From positions 1 to 55,510 of the forward strand of contig JAUHVL010000019.1 in NCBI GenBank assembly GCA_030425045.1: 55,510 nucleotides of DNA, given 5' to 3'. Of this stretch, positions 35,463 through 44,029 are shown piece by piece. This DNA comes from a bacterium. GTDB taxonomy: Bacteria > Bdellovibrionota > Bacteriovoracia > Bacteriovoracales > Bacteriovoracaceae. The notes beneath the pieces were generated by a model, which saw only the letters and a program-made list of their open reading frames with translations, made no database searches and was not told the origin of the DNA. Numbering within the stretch: position 1 is the stretch's first letter; every line of letters starts with the position of its first letter. The position numbers and the translations under genes are program-made.

Positions 35463-35490
35463 TTGACTTGTGTAAAGAATTCTTTACACT
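35463..35490 (+). promoter_or_regulatory. Promoter with perfect palindromic operator
   Basis: TTGACT (35463-35468), a 16-base spacer, then TACACT (35485-35490) form a promoter. Within it is a perfect 20-base palindrome with arms GTGTAAAGAA/TTCTTTACAC (35470-35489). The expected start of transcription falls at about 35497, exactly on the GTG of the next gene, suggesting a leaderless mRNA. Probable autoregulation by the HTH protein. Confidence 0.7.
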
Positions 35491-35496
35491 TGTTTT

Positions 35497-35691
35497 GTGA
35501 AGAATAAACTGAAGGAAATTAGACTTTCGCAAGAGATAAATCAAACAGAGATGGCCAATCAGTGCGATGTTAGTAGACAAACAATTCATGCTACTGAGGC
35601 TGGTAAATATACTCCCTCTGTAGAGTTAGCGATGAAAATGGCCAGGGCTTTGGATGTGAAAGTCGAAGAAATATTTATATTGGAGGAGTGA
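35497..35691 (+). CDS. XRE-type HTH regulator, leaderless start
   Basis: The 64-residue protein is one helix-turn-helix (NQTEMANQCDVSRQTIHATEAGKYTPSVELAMKMARALDV) of the compact YgzD-like group. It starts with GTG at 35497, with no ribosome site upstream and a promoter whose start falls on that codon. It is followed directly by a membrane gene, a standard pairing in which the HTH controls the pair. The palindrome upstream is the likely operator. Confidence 0.85.
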   Translation: MKNKLKEIRLSQEINQTEMANQCDVSRQTIHATEAGKYTPSVELAMKMARALDVKVEEIFILEE

Positions 35692-36093
35692 GTGAAAAAT
35701 AAGTTTATCTACCCGACAAAGAAAAATATGTTGGTTTTGTATTTAGTATTGCAGCTTCCGGTTATAATTTGGGCACTCGTAACATCTAGTGAGCATTTCA
35801 TTAGATCAGTGATTGCCTTTGAGTTTGTTATTTTAGGTTCTATTTGTTTATGGCAATTCAAACCTCGATCAGAAATGGATGAACGAGAGTTACAAATAGA
35901 ATTGAAATGGAAGGATCGAATGTTAGAGTTTACTTATCCATGTATTCTACTACCTATTGTCACACTTTCAATTTACCCTGCAACTGATGGGTGGAGAGTA
36001 TTGATGTTATTTGGTATTCCTGTTTTTATCATTTTTTGTGTCTTGTCTGTTCTTTTAAAAAGAGACTTGGGAGGATTCTTTTATCGTCATTAA
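35692..36093 (+). CDS. DUF2178-like membrane protein, partner of HTH gene
   Basis: The 133-residue product begins GTG directly after the HTH gene. It has four membrane helices, with SEMDERELQIELKWKDRM between helices 2 and 3; the DERE-x-x-I-x-x-K pattern is typical of DUF2178/DUF3169-like HTH-associated membrane proteins. The function of such pairs is unknown, but an envelope-stress or quorum-type sensing role is often guessed. Confidence 0.75.
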   Translation: MKNKFIYPTKKNMLVLYLVLQLPVIIWALVTSSEHFIRSVIAFEFVILGSICLWQFKPRSEMDERELQIELKWKDRMLEFTYPCILLPIVTLSIYPATDGWRVLMLFGIPVFIIFCVLSVLLKRDLGGFFYRH

Positions 36094-36128
36094 ATTTAAA
36101 AGGTTGCTAGAATTATGGGAAAATCACT

Positions 36129-36536
36129 ATGAAAATCAAACGAGCTAAAGAGCTTATATATTCTTTGCCGGAAAATAGAACTTTGGAGGATTATCCTTAT
36201 TCTCTATCAGATAAAGTTTTTCATACCAATCAACTTTTTCTCTACTCTGAAAAGGCTTTACCTGGAAGGAAAGCATCTGCCCCTCATTTTCACAGAAGTA
36301 TTGATGAGATTATTTATGTTTTAAATGGTGAGCTTGTGGCCGTTGAAGGGGAGGAATCTTGTGTATTAAGAAGAGGAGATTCGATCTGCTTTTTGGCAAA
36401 CTCTCAGAAAATGCATTATTTAGAAAACCGTTCAGATAATGAGGCAGAGTTTCTTATTTTTAGAAGGTCAACTACCTTAAATGATGTTGTTTATTCATCT
36501 CATAAAGATATGCAGAAATTTCCCTCTAAAGTCTGA
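36129..36536 (+). CDS. Cupin-domain protein
   Basis: The 135-residue protein has cupin motif 1 in APHFHRSIDEIIYVLNGEL and motif 2 in GDSICFLANSQKMHYLEN. Three His and one Glu are in place for a metal. No catalytic hint is visible. It lies in cargo between the HTH pair and the MerR regulator. GUCUGACA pairs with UGUUAGAC at the 3' end (36531-36549), overlapping the stop codon. Confidence 0.82.
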   Translation: MKIKRAKELIYSLPENRTLEDYPYSLSDKVFHTNQLFLYSEKALPGRKASAPHFHRSIDEIIYVLNGELVAVEGEESCVLRRGDSICFLANSQKMHYLENRSDNEAEFLIFRRSTTLNDVVYSSHKDMQKFPSKV

Positions 36537-36582
36537 CACTATGTTAGACCCGATAATATTTCTATAGGAGTTTTTCACTGAA

Positions 36583-37518
36583 ATGAAGATTGGAGAAATA
36601 TCTAAACAGACAGGGGTTAGCCAAAGGATGATTCGTCATTTCGAGTCAATGAATTTGTTATCACCTGAGAGAAAAGGAACTTATAGAATATATTCAAGTA
36701 GGGATAAAGGTTTAATTCTTAGAATCAAAAAATTTCAAGAACAAGGACTTTCATTAAAGGAAATTAAAACAGTAATTGAAAGTCCTGATGAATCTTTAGA
36801 GATGAAACTTTTAGAATCATTATCTCGTAATAGAAATCAGATTCAAGATCTTAAAAATAAAAACAGTTTAATTTTAGAGTCACTTCAATCACTTAAGTTA
36901 AACTCCTCGACAGAATTTTTAGTACAGGAGGGAGTTATTATGGAATTTGTAAAATCATTTGAGGAAAAAAACGTTGTTCGTGGTCGAATGCCTTATCTTG
37001 AAGTTCTTTATGAGACATTTGTTCATTTAAGTGGGAACCATTGGAGTATGAAGTGGGATAAATGTCCAATGAAAACTCTTCACTCGACGAATCTTTTGCA
37101 TATCAACGAAGGAATAGAAAAAGATAATACGAACGACCTAAAAGTTATTGTCTCATCAGAGGAACAGCAGTTTAGAAATGCATTTGTATTCTTCTTAAGT
37201 CCTGATCTTTTAAAATCAATTACAGGAAAAGAAATTACAATTGAAAGTCTCGAAGATGATAAAGAAGAAAATTTGATTATTACTAAATGGGTTAACCATA
37301 CTATTGAGACATTTAATGTTGCTTGGAATGCGTCTTTTACAACGATAAAACTTGAAAATCATGGGATGCTTGAGAGCAATGATGACATAAAACAATTATA
37401 TCATCATGATGAAATCTTTATTCTTACTAATATGTATACTGAAAATGAAAAAGAGAGATTTTCGATTGGCCTACCTTATCGCTTTGTATCTATTGTTTAT
37501 AATTTATTAAAAAGGTAG
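36583..37518 (+). CDS. MerR-family transcription regulator with large effector domain
   Basis: The 311 residues have a MerR winged helix at 1-70 (GEISKQTGVSQRMIRHFESMNLL, then RIYSSRDKGLI). A dimerising coiled coil over about 75-105 and an unusual 190-residue C-terminal domain follow. The latter contains one CPM motif and several His/Trp (GNHWSMKWDKCPMK), so it may bind a metal or small molecule. Typical MerR metal or BmrR-type motifs are not seen. Its stop lies inside a hairpin terminator. Confidence 0.82.
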   Translation: MKIGEISKQTGVSQRMIRHFESMNLLSPERKGTYRIYSSRDKGLILRIKKFQEQGLSLKEIKTVIESPDESLEMKLLESLSRNRNQIQDLKNKNSLILESLQSLKLNSSTEFLVQEGVIMEFVKSFEEKNVVRGRMPYLEVLYETFVHLSGNHWSMKWDKCPMKTLHSTNLLHINEGIEKDNTNDLKVIVSSEEQQFRNAFVFFLSPDLLKSITGKEITIESLEDDKEENLIITKWVNHTIETFNVAWNASFTTIKLENHGMLESNDDIKQLYHHDEIFILTNMYTENEKERFSIGLPYRFVSIVYNLLKR

Positions 37519-37535
37519 GTCTAAGACCTACCTTT
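37511..37535. terminator. Perfect hairpin, terminator at a convergent junction
   Basis: AAAGGTAGGTCT and its complement AGACCTACCTTT lie around a single central A. On the minus strand five T follow directly, so it terminates the DnaB-like gene. On the plus strand it overlaps the MerR stop codon and has three T only. Confidence 0.75.
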
Positions 37536-37558
37536 AGGCATTGGAGTAATCGTTAAAA

Positions 37559-38359
37559 CTAAAGGTCGTAGAATTTAATTTTTTCTTTGTCCCAACCAAC
37601 ATTGAATAAATGATTTGTTTTTCCTGAAAATGATACTTCGACCTTTTTTTGAGAGATTGTTTCTCTATATAGAAAAATTATTTTATTAAAGAGTTTTATA
37701 TCAAGAGGATTCGGAAGTCTTATATCGTCTACAGTTGGACGTTTGTCTGAACGATATTCAATTTGTCGATCTATTTGAGAAAGGAAAATAATGATACATC
37801 CTGATTCTTTTGCATACTCTTTAAGCTTTTCAATTTGATTTTGAAGAGGAGGATTGGTTCTTTTTTGATCTAAAAGTTGGAGGTAGTCAATAATAACAAG
37901 GGAACCTGGTCTTACTTTTCCTTGTATTGTCTTTGTAATATATTCCGAAGAAATATCATTAGAATAATTAAGTTCAAATAGATCATTGTTTTGTCCGATC
38001 ATTTCATTGTAGGTAGCGATTCTTCCTGCAAGATCCTTGTGAGTTTCATCTAGCGTAAAATAAAAACCTTTGGGCCTTCTTTTCTCAATTGCTTGAACAA
38101 ATAGGCCTATGGTAAAACTTGTTTTTCCTGTTCCTGGCCTTGCTCCAATGAGAACAAGATCTCCATTATTAAAAAAGTCTAAGACTTCACCATAGTTCTT
38201 AGGAAGTAATTTCTCTTTTTGAGATGCCAGTAATGACCATGAATTGAAACCTTCTTGTTTTGCAATGAGGTCTAGGGCCTGTGTCATGGTTAGCGATTGC
38301 TCGTTTTTGAGTTTTTTTGCCTTAGATTTTAAAATGTGAATGGGTGATGATAATTTCAT
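37559..38359 (-). CDS. DnaB/RecA-fold ATPase with short N-terminal domain
   Basis: The 266-residue protein has an N-terminal helical piece (residues 1-50; TMTQALDLIAKQEGFNSWSLLAS) common to a group of DnaB-like proteins. A RecA-type core follows: Walker A GARPGTGKTS near residue 72, Walker B LVIIDYLQLLD, and IIFLSQIDRQI. It lacks the DnaB N-domain, so it is not a replicative helicase by itself. It starts after GGAGGTTTCAG. A helicase loader, repair or defence-linked ATPase is possible. Confidence 0.75.
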   Translation of the reverse strand: MKLSSPIHILKSKAKKLKNEQSLTMTQALDLIAKQEGFNSWSLLASQKEKLLPKNYGEVLDFFNNGDLVLIGARPGTGKTSFTIGLFVQAIEKRRPKGFYFTLDETHKDLAGRIATYNEMIGQNNDLFELNYSNDISSEYITKTIQGKVRPGSLVIIDYLQLLDQKRTNPPLQNQIEKLKEYAKESGCIIIFLSQIDRQIEYRSDKRPTVDDIRLPNPLDIKLFNKIIFLYRETISQKKVEVSFSGKTNHLFNVGWDKEKIKFYDL

Positions 38360-38671
38360 CTGAAACCTCCAAATAAAGACTCGTAAAACATTCCCTTCTT
38401 CTGTCTAAGCCTATTTAAAGGTTAGATTTAGATTTTTACTATTCTGTACTCAGGTACTTTCCCATTGAAGGGGGGAGGTGTGAATAAAACCCATACTTAA
38501 TTGTATTTTCGGTTTCTTTGATTTTCAACTTTAAATTGTAGAGAGCCTTTTTAAATTTTAGTATTTTGGTATTTATACTGCTTTGGGACTGGTCGTTATG
38601 TATATGGTGCGTAATAATAGGCTTGCCAGTAATAGTAATAGCTTTTGCAATGAAAACAAAAGAGGCCATGA
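38360..38671. other. Gap in element 1 with no supported gene
   Basis: These 312 bases hold the ribosome site of the ATPase gene at the left, the AGAGG site for the acetyltransferase at the right, and a minus-strand open frame (38439-38669) with no ribosome site. I see no convincing promoter or fold. Confidence 0.4.
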
Positions 38672-39655
38672 ATGACTAAGCTTATTTTTATAAAGAAAGC
38701 GACCGAATCAGATATTGAGGAATGGGTTGATGCTCGAATTGAGCTTTGGCCATCTCATTCAAGAAAAGAACATTTAGAAGAAATATCTGAGTTTTTTCAA
38801 GGTGATGGATATATCAACTTTATTGGAAGAATTGATAATAAATTATGCTGCTTTTTAGAGGCATCAATTCGTCCTTTTGCTAATGGTTGTTCACAAAGAC
38901 CTGTTCCATTTCTTGAAGGCATCTGGGTTGATCCTAAATATCAACGCTCAGGATTTGGCCAACAGTTAGTAAAGAAATTAGAAGAATGGGCAATTGCTAA
39001 TGGATTTAATGAAATAGGATCTGATTGCGAAATTGAAAATGCTCAATCTCAAAATGCTCATGAAAAATGGGGATTTCAAGAAAAAGAAAGGGTTGTATAT
39101 TATCATAAGAGTCTATGTGTAAAGGATAATGAAATAGAGATACCAACATTAGAAACCAAAAGGCTTCGATTAGAACCTCTTTCAATGAAACATTCGTTAG
39201 GTATGTTCAAACTTTGGTCTGATGAAAAGGTATCTCGGTACTCAGGACCTATTCGTGATAGTGATGGAAATCTGATAGATATGCCAGCATCAAGAATAGA
39301 GCAAACTGACTTACTTATTGAGTTTTGGGATAAGGCTTTAAATGATGGCTGGGGATTTCGTTGGGCGATTATCCTTCTTGAAACTGATGACCCTTTTTTG
39401 GGAACTGTTGGGTTTAACTCTTTATCTGACCAATATGAAATAGCTTTTCACCTTGTCTCGGACTATTGGGGAAAAGGAATTATGACTGAAGCTTCAACTG
39501 CAGCAATTATTTGGGCATTTTCGAGGGGAGCAACTTCAATAGAGGCTTTTATAGAGCCAGAAAATAAACCCTCTTTCGCTCTGGCCACCCGTCTTGGTAT
39601 GCATCCAACTGAAGACTATATCGAAGGAGCAAGAAAATATGTTAAGGTACTTTGA
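38672..39655 (+). CDS. Two-domain acetyltransferase: AAC(6')-like plus RimJ/L-like
   Basis: The 327 residues join two GNAT domains. Residues 1-150 resemble aminoglycoside 6'-N-acetyltransferase (ELWPSHSRKEHLEEI, PVPFLEGIWVDPKYQRSGFG, WAIANGFNEIGSDCEIENAQSQNAHEKWGF), with the acetyl-CoA loop QRSGFG. Residues 157-327 resemble RimJ/RimL-type protein or small-molecule acetyltransferases (TKRLRLEPLSMKHS, YEIAFHLVSDYWGKGIMTEA). A two-domain aminoglycoside-modifying enzyme with unusual second half is possible, but substrate is unproven. It is cargo of element 1. Confidence 0.82.
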   Translation: MTKLIFIKKATESDIEEWVDARIELWPSHSRKEHLEEISEFFQGDGYINFIGRIDNKLCCFLEASIRPFANGCSQRPVPFLEGIWVDPKYQRSGFGQQLVKKLEEWAIANGFNEIGSDCEIENAQSQNAHEKWGFQEKERVVYYHKSLCVKDNEIEIPTLETKRLRLEPLSMKHSLGMFKLWSDEKVSRYSGPIRDSDGNLIDMPASRIEQTDLLIEFWDKALNDGWGFRWAIILLETDDPFLGTVGFNSLSDQYEIAFHLVSDYWGKGIMTEASTAAIIWAFSRGATSIEAFIEPENKPSFALATRLGMHPTEDYIEGARKYVKVL

Positions 39656-39691
39656 ATAATATTTGTTAAAAACTTATGAGATGATATTATT

Positions 39692-40549
39692 ATGAATAAC
39701 AAAACTATTCTTTTACTCGGATCATCTGGTTGGGTAGCTCATTATTTAATTTCAGATTTAAAACGAGCTGGATTTGACGTAATTGGTTTTTCTAATTCAA
39801 AGAAACCTCATCACCAGATTGAAAATTATTATTTTGACATCAGTGATGATAATTATATTTCAGAAGTCAAGACAGTTAGATGCGATTTTATTATAAATGC
39901 ACTTCATTCAAAAGATTTTGATAGGTCTTTTGAAGTTCATGTGGCCCTTGCCCAATATTGTAAAGAGTCAGGAAAGCATTATACTTATATGTCTTCATCA
40001 AATGCGTTGGATGGCAACCCGACTAAGCCTCATTATGAAGCGGATAGAGCATTTGGGGGAAGTGATTATGGAAAGTATAAAGCGAAATGTGAACATTACC
40101 TCTACGAAAATATGGCCGAAGCTTTAATTATTAGATTTCCGGCCACCCATGGTTATGCCCCAAATCGTATTGCAAGAACCGAAGAATTCCTAATTCAGCT
40201 AAAGAATAAAGAAAAAGTAACTTGCATGAGGGGGATTTACCAATGTCGTCCCTTTGTTGGGCATTTATCAAAAATGATAACCAAGGCCATTTTAGAAGTG
40301 GAGTCAGGGATTTTCCATATGAGTGCAACCACAGAAAGTGAGGAATTTGAATTTCTTGGAAGGGTTGCAGAAGCCTTTGGGTACTCAAAGGAGCAAGTTG
40401 AGTCAGGTGAGGAACTCAGTTGGGTTATGACAATTTTTCCGAATAAAATCTTTGAAAAATATGGTGATGAGTACAAATTTACAGAGAAAGACACAATAGA
40501 AGCTTTGGCAAAGTGTCCAAATCTGCAAAAATATCTGAATGGTCTATAA
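39692..40549 (+). CDS. NAD-dependent epimerase/dehydratase-like protein (RmlD type)
   Basis: The 285-residue protein is an extended short-chain reductase. LLLGSSGWVAHYLISDL is the Rossmann start, VRCDFIINALHS follows, YMSSSNALDG carries the Ser, and YGKYKAKCEHYL the YxxxK pair. RmlD-type enzymes reduce nucleotide-sugar intermediates. The substrate here is unknown. It sits just before a P-loop kinase-like gene, so an accessory sugar or nucleoside pathway is conceivable. Confidence 0.78.
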   Translation: MNNKTILLLGSSGWVAHYLISDLKRAGFDVIGFSNSKKPHHQIENYYFDISDDNYISEVKTVRCDFIINALHSKDFDRSFEVHVALAQYCKESGKHYTYMSSSNALDGNPTKPHYEADRAFGGSDYGKYKAKCEHYLYENMAEALIIRFPATHGYAPNRIARTEEFLIQLKNKEKVTCMRGIYQCRPFVGHLSKMITKAILEVESGIFHMSATTESEEFEFLGRVAEAFGYSKEQVESGEELSWVMTIFPNKIFEKYGDEYKFTEKDTIEALAKCPNLQKYLNGL

Positions 40550-40611
40550 TTGAACTTATTGAAACTCATCAGTGTAGTTCCAAAATTATGTTAATTAATA
40601 TATTATTAGGT

Positions 40612-41280
40612 ATGGCGAAGCATGACTCTCTGGTTAGTATTTTTGAAAAACTCTTTGAACGAATTACTGGAAACACACCAACTCTAATCGCTATTGATGG
40701 AGTCGATGGTGCAGGTAAAAGTATTTTTGCAAAGAGACTAGCTGACTACCTTAGAGATAAAAACTTAAATGTAATACATAGTTCTGTTGATCACTTTCAC
40801 AACCCTAAGGTAATACGACACAGCCCTGAGATGAAAACCTATCAAGCTTATTTTGAGAATAGTTTCGATTACTCTGCTTTAAAAACAGAATTACTAAATC
40901 CAATAAAGTTGTCTTCGAGAGAATATTGTATACTCGATTACTTTGACTATAAAACAGATTCAAAAGTTTCTACCGATCCTGTAAAAATTATGCCTGATAC
41001 TATTTTAGTTTTTGATGGTATATTCTCCAATCGTGATGAGTTAAAAGACTACTGGGATATTAGTATTTTTTTAGATGTCAATTTTGAAGAATCCTATAAG
41101 CGAATGTCTATTAGAGATGGATGCCCTTGTAACCCAAAAGATAAGTTGAATGAGAGATACTATCAGGGACAAAGGCTTTACATTGAGAGATGTGACCCAA
41201 GAGGTAGAGCTACTATGGTCATTAATAATAATGATTATGAAAATCCTAAGATTGTTGAAATTAAAGCAGACAGTAACTAA
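40612..41280 (+). CDS. Uridine-kinase-like P-loop kinase
   Basis: The 222-residue product has Walker A IAIDGVDGAGKSIFAKRLADYL, then SVDHFHNP, DYFDYKT, VFDGIFSNRDELKDYWD and DPRGRATMVINN, the order of uridine-kinase/phosphoribulokinase-like proteins. ATG 40612 is chosen because earlier in-frame starts (GTG 40513, ATG 40588) overlap or crowd the previous gene. Its ribosome site is weak either way. Substrate cannot be told from sequence. Confidence 0.75.
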   Translation: MAKHDSLVSIFEKLFERITGNTPTLIAIDGVDGAGKSIFAKRLADYLRDKNLNVIHSSVDHFHNPKVIRHSPEMKTYQAYFENSFDYSALKTELLNPIKLSSREYCILDYFDYKTDSKVSTDPVKIMPDTILVFDGIFSNRDELKDYWDISIFLDVNFEESYKRMSIRDGCPCNPKDKLNERYYQGQRLYIERCDPRGRATMVINNNDYENPKIVEIKADSN

Positions 41281-41323
41281 TTAGGTATTTGTACTTATTT
41301 ATTATAGGCAATCTTCTAACTTA

Positions 41324-41671
41324 ATGAGATTCTTAGATAATATGAACTTAATCTATAATAAAAAAATAATCTTAGAAGACATTACACTGGCTAATAATTT
41401 CTGGAAAAGATTGTCTGGCTATATGTTTAGAAAAAAACCACACGTGCCTGGTATCTTGTTTATTACCTCTAGCTCAATGCAAACAACATTTATGAGATTT
41501 GAGCTAGATATAATTTTTCTTGATAAGGATAACAAAATTGTTAAATTTCTAAAAAATGTAAAACCTTGGAGATTCACAATTTTTTATAAAAATACCTCTA
41601 AAGTACTAGAGGTTCCTTCAGGCAAAATCCAAGAGGAAATACGAGAGGGCGAAACCCTAAGTTTTTCCTAA
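41324..41671 (+). CDS. DUF192 protein
   Basis: The 115 residues fit DUF192: FWKRLSGYMFRKK, MQTTFMRFELDIIFLDKDNKIVK, VKPWRF and VLEVPSGK-x-x-E. Members are small single-domain proteins of unknown job. No signal peptide is visible, unlike many relatives. Confidence 0.8.
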   Translation: MRFLDNMNLIYNKKIILEDITLANNFWKRLSGYMFRKKPHVPGILFITSSSMQTTFMRFELDIIFLDKDNKIVKFLKNVKPWRFTIFYKNTSKVLEVPSGKIQEEIREGETLSFS

Positions 41672-41783
41672 ATAATCACTCAATAAAAAATTTCAAGTAA
41701 AACATATGTGTTTGGGCATTCTTTCAAAATCACAGAATAAAAGTAAGGTCGAACATAGACCAATTTTTTAACGCTGGTATCGT

Positions 41784-42548
41784 TTAAAGTTTCGCCAGAT
41801 AAAAAAATACCTTACAGTTAGAAATGTGGTCTTCTCGCTCTAGCGCAGTTAGAAATTCTTTTTTAAATGAATCAAAGCTTTCACCAAAAAAACTTTTTAG
41901 GCCACCCATTCTATCAAGGCGGTTTTTCCAGCCTATCAATACTTCGGGATCGGCAATTCCTTGGAAGGAGAGTTCTTGATCTTCAAGAATATGTTCCTCA
42001 ACGATTTTAAATCCAGTTTTTTCTAGGTTAGATTTTAACTTTTTGCCACTTTCAAAATCATAATTATTATTTACATACGAGTTATTATAGAATTTTTTGA
42101 TAAGTTGAGTATATTCATCTTTCATTGGTGTGTGATTGAATAGACCAGACATTTCAGTGATTGCAATCCAGCCATTATGCTTTAGCAATTTCTTCCAGTT
42201 CAATAGTATTTCATCAAAGTTTGGGAAGTAGGCTGGAACAAAAGAAGTCCATATCCCATCAGCTTGAGCAAAATCTTCAGTATAAATTTTCTCAAGATCA
42301 CAATAGTCAAAGGAAGCATTCTCAATGTTTCTTTCCTGAGCGTATGATAGAAGGTTTTGATTTGCATCAAGTCCTTGAACTATAGCCCCCATCGTCGATA
42401 GCTTTTTTGAATGATCTCCATGTGCACAACCTAAGTCATAAATGAGCTTTTTATTGAGGTCAGGAAGTTTTGGAAAAACATCATCCCATTTTCTCCATTG
42501 CCATTGTTTTCTATATTGTTCCAGTAATGAGTGTTCCATTTGTAGCAT
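41784..42548 (-). CDS. Class I SAM-dependent methyltransferase
   Basis: The 254-residue product has motif I YDLGCAHGDHSKKL and a Rossmann-type methyltransferase order (GLDANQNLL, FDYCDLEKI, IWTSFVPAYFPNFDEILLNWKKLLKHNGWIAITE). Specific substrate is not clear; small-molecule methyltransferases of this group vary. It lies just after the second antitoxin gene, separated by 2 bases from it on the same strand. Confidence 0.82.
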   Translation of the reverse strand: MLQMEHSLLEQYRKQWQWRKWDDVFPKLPDLNKKLIYDLGCAHGDHSKKLSTMGAIVQGLDANQNLLSYAQERNIENASFDYCDLEKIYTEDFAQADGIWTSFVPAYFPNFDEILLNWKKLLKHNGWIAITEMSGLFNHTPMKDEYTQLIKKFYNNSYVNNNYDFESGKKLKSNLEKTGFKIVEEHILEDQELSFQGIADPEVLIGWKNRLDRMGGLKSFFGESFDSFKKEFLTALEREDHISNCKVFFYLAKL

Positions 42549-42550
42549 CT

Positions 42551-42868
42551 TTAAACAGGATCAATGATTATTCTTGTTTTCAAGTTGAAGACCTCTTGCA
42601 GGTGATTTATGACAGAGTCGGTAGAAAGCCTTGTTTTATTGTTGATAAAATCTAAAACACATTGGCTTGAAAGTCCTGTTTTATTTGCGAAAGATTTTAA
42701 CCCCATTGATTTGATAGTTTCTTTTAATGCCTGATGAATTGTTAAACCTTCTATATTAATAAGATTTATAATATAGGCTTGAGCAAAATCTAAATCTTCA
42801 AATTGAGCGGCGACTAATTCATTAAAATCTTTGTGTCGATTGACCATGTTTATATCTGATTCCATCAT
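42551..42868 (-). CDS. Antitoxin paralogue (HTH), second copy
   Basis: The 105-residue HTH protein is clearly related to the antitoxin beside it. FEDLDFAQAYIINLINIEGLTIHQALKETIKSMGLKSF lines up with FENLDYAKGYILNMTENEGLDVKDALRETIKAMGLQNF, and the recognition helices follow. It lies 5 bases downstream of the first antitoxin. The tandem pair may be a duplication that adds immunity or regulation. It has no obvious ribosome site of its own. Confidence 0.75.
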   Translation of the reverse strand: MMESDINMVNRHKDFNELVAAQFEDLDFAQAYIINLINIEGLTIHQALKETIKSMGLKSFANKTGLSSQCVLDFINNKTRLSTDSVINHLQEVFNLKTRIIIDPV

Positions 42869-42873
42869 ATTTT

Positions 42874-43182
42874 TTATGCAGCAGCAGTATCATCAAAAAG
42901 TGACAATTTAGCCTTTAGTTTGAAAACTTCATAGATATGCTTTTTAAGCTTTTCTGTACTCCAGTTTTGTCTTTCAGATACAAAGTCAGACACGGCTTGA
43001 ATTGATAAACCAGACTTTTCAGAAAAGTTTTGTAGTCCCATGGCCTTTATTGTTTCACGTAAAGCATCTTTAACATCAAGACCTTCATTTTCAGTCATAT
43101 TAAGAATATACCCCTTAGCATAGTCTAAGTTTTCAAATTTTTGTGCTAACACTTCATCATAGCTTTTATTTCGATTTGCCAT
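42874..43182 (-). CDS. Addiction-module antitoxin (HTH)
   Basis: The start is ATG 43182 after GGAGTAATT, giving about 102 residues; a longer frame from 43245 has no ribosome site. It has the antitoxin plan: a short N-terminal arm, FENLDYAKGYIL (neutralising region), then a helix-turn-helix (NFSEKSGLSIQAVSDFVSER). It overlaps the toxin's 3' end by 17 bases, as in coupled modules with toxin first. Confidence 0.82.
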   Translation of the reverse strand: MANRNKSYDEVLAQKFENLDYAKGYILNMTENEGLDVKDALRETIKAMGLQNFSEKSGLSIQAVSDFVSERQNWSTEKLKKHIYEVFKLKAKLSLFDDTAAA

Positions 43183-43492
43183 AATTACTCCAATACTCTT
43201 TCGCTTTTTCAATGTCACGTTTTTGAGTTTTTTTATCTCCACCAATTAATAATAAAATGAGCTTATCTCCATCTTCACCAAAGTAAACTCTCAGTCCTGG
43301 CCCGTGATAAATTTTTATTTCAAAAACACCATCTTTTAAACTTTTAATGTGTTTTTTTGCTCCACCCTGAGCAACCCTTTGAATGAATCGGTCGACAATA
43401 ATTTGGGCATTCATATCCAAACCATTAACCCAATCAAGAAAGGGAGTCTTATCATTTTCTGTTACATAGTGATCAATCTTTTTAACGGTCAT
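43166..43492 (-). CDS. RelE/ParE-superfamily addiction-module toxin
   Basis: The start is ATG 43492 after AAGGAATAGGG; the protein has 108 residues. The fold pattern fits the addiction-module killer family: FLDWVNGLDMNAQIIVDRFIQRVAQGGAKKHIKSL, VFEIKIYHGPGLRVYFGEDGDKLILLLIGGDKKTQKRDIEKAKEYW. The GPG-x-RVYF and GGDKKTQ motifs are diagnostic of this branch. The family inhibits translation or gyrase. It precedes its antitoxin. Confidence 0.85.
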   Translation of the reverse strand: MTVKKIDHYVTENDKTPFLDWVNGLDMNAQIIVDRFIQRVAQGGAKKHIKSLKDGVFEIKIYHGPGLRVYFGEDGDKLILLLIGGDKKTQKRDIEKAKEYWSNYGKSK

Positions 43493-43611
43493 CCCTATTC
43501 CTTTTATTAAACTACATGAATAAATGTAGTTTGTCAAGATATAGCTTTATACTACTGAAAATAGGGGAAACTATGACATTTCCCCTACCGATTTTTATCA
43601 ATTTAATTTTC

Positions 43612-43935
43612 CTACTGTGCATGGGCCGAGATCCTTGAGTGACTAACAACAAACTCTCTTAGTTGACCAAGAAAAAGCATTTCTTTCCATTTATCATCTG
43701 AAATTTTTCCTTTTTGCTTTTCCCAAAGCTTGCGAAGCCGTCTTTCTTCGTGGGACCAGGTAATAGTTTTAAGTTGCAAGGCCTTAATATCTTCGTCATT
43801 AATATTGTCTATAAAATGTCCCACAAAGTGATCAAAGGTGACTTTTCCGCAGTCTTCATTTTTATTAATTTTTTCAAGCAGCCTTGTTACATTGTCTTTG
43901 GTTTTTTCTTTCACCCTGATTGCAGTATATTGCAT
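43612..43935 (-). CDS. Hypothetical basic protein, possible DNA-binding
   Basis: The 107-residue product starts MQYTAIRVKEKTKDNVTRLL, which could be a ribbon-helix-helix-like strand and helix. The remaining sequence is charged and helical (TWSHEERRLRKLWEKQKGK). No certain family. It may be an accessory factor of the element near its right end. Confidence 0.55.
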   Translation of the reverse strand: MQYTAIRVKEKTKDNVTRLLEKINKNEDCGKVTFDHFVGHFIDNINDEDIKALQLKTITWSHEERRLRKLWEKQKGKISDDKWKEMLFLGQLREFVVSHSRISAHAQ

Positions 43936-44029
43936 TTTTATTTGGGGGTTGTGCCTTTTTTGATTTCATAAATGTGACTCCTTACGTTTTTACTTGTTCC
44001 TTTTTTTGTCGATCATCACAGAAGTAAAA

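Noticed and set aside
36531-36549. Hairpin at the cupin stop codon
   Set aside because: Eight pairs with a wobble, no U-run; mentioned with the gene but not called a terminator.
38439-38669. 76-codon open frame on the minus strand in a gap
   Set aside because: No ribosome site, it starts against the neighbouring gene's start, and the composition is plain; not supported as a gene.
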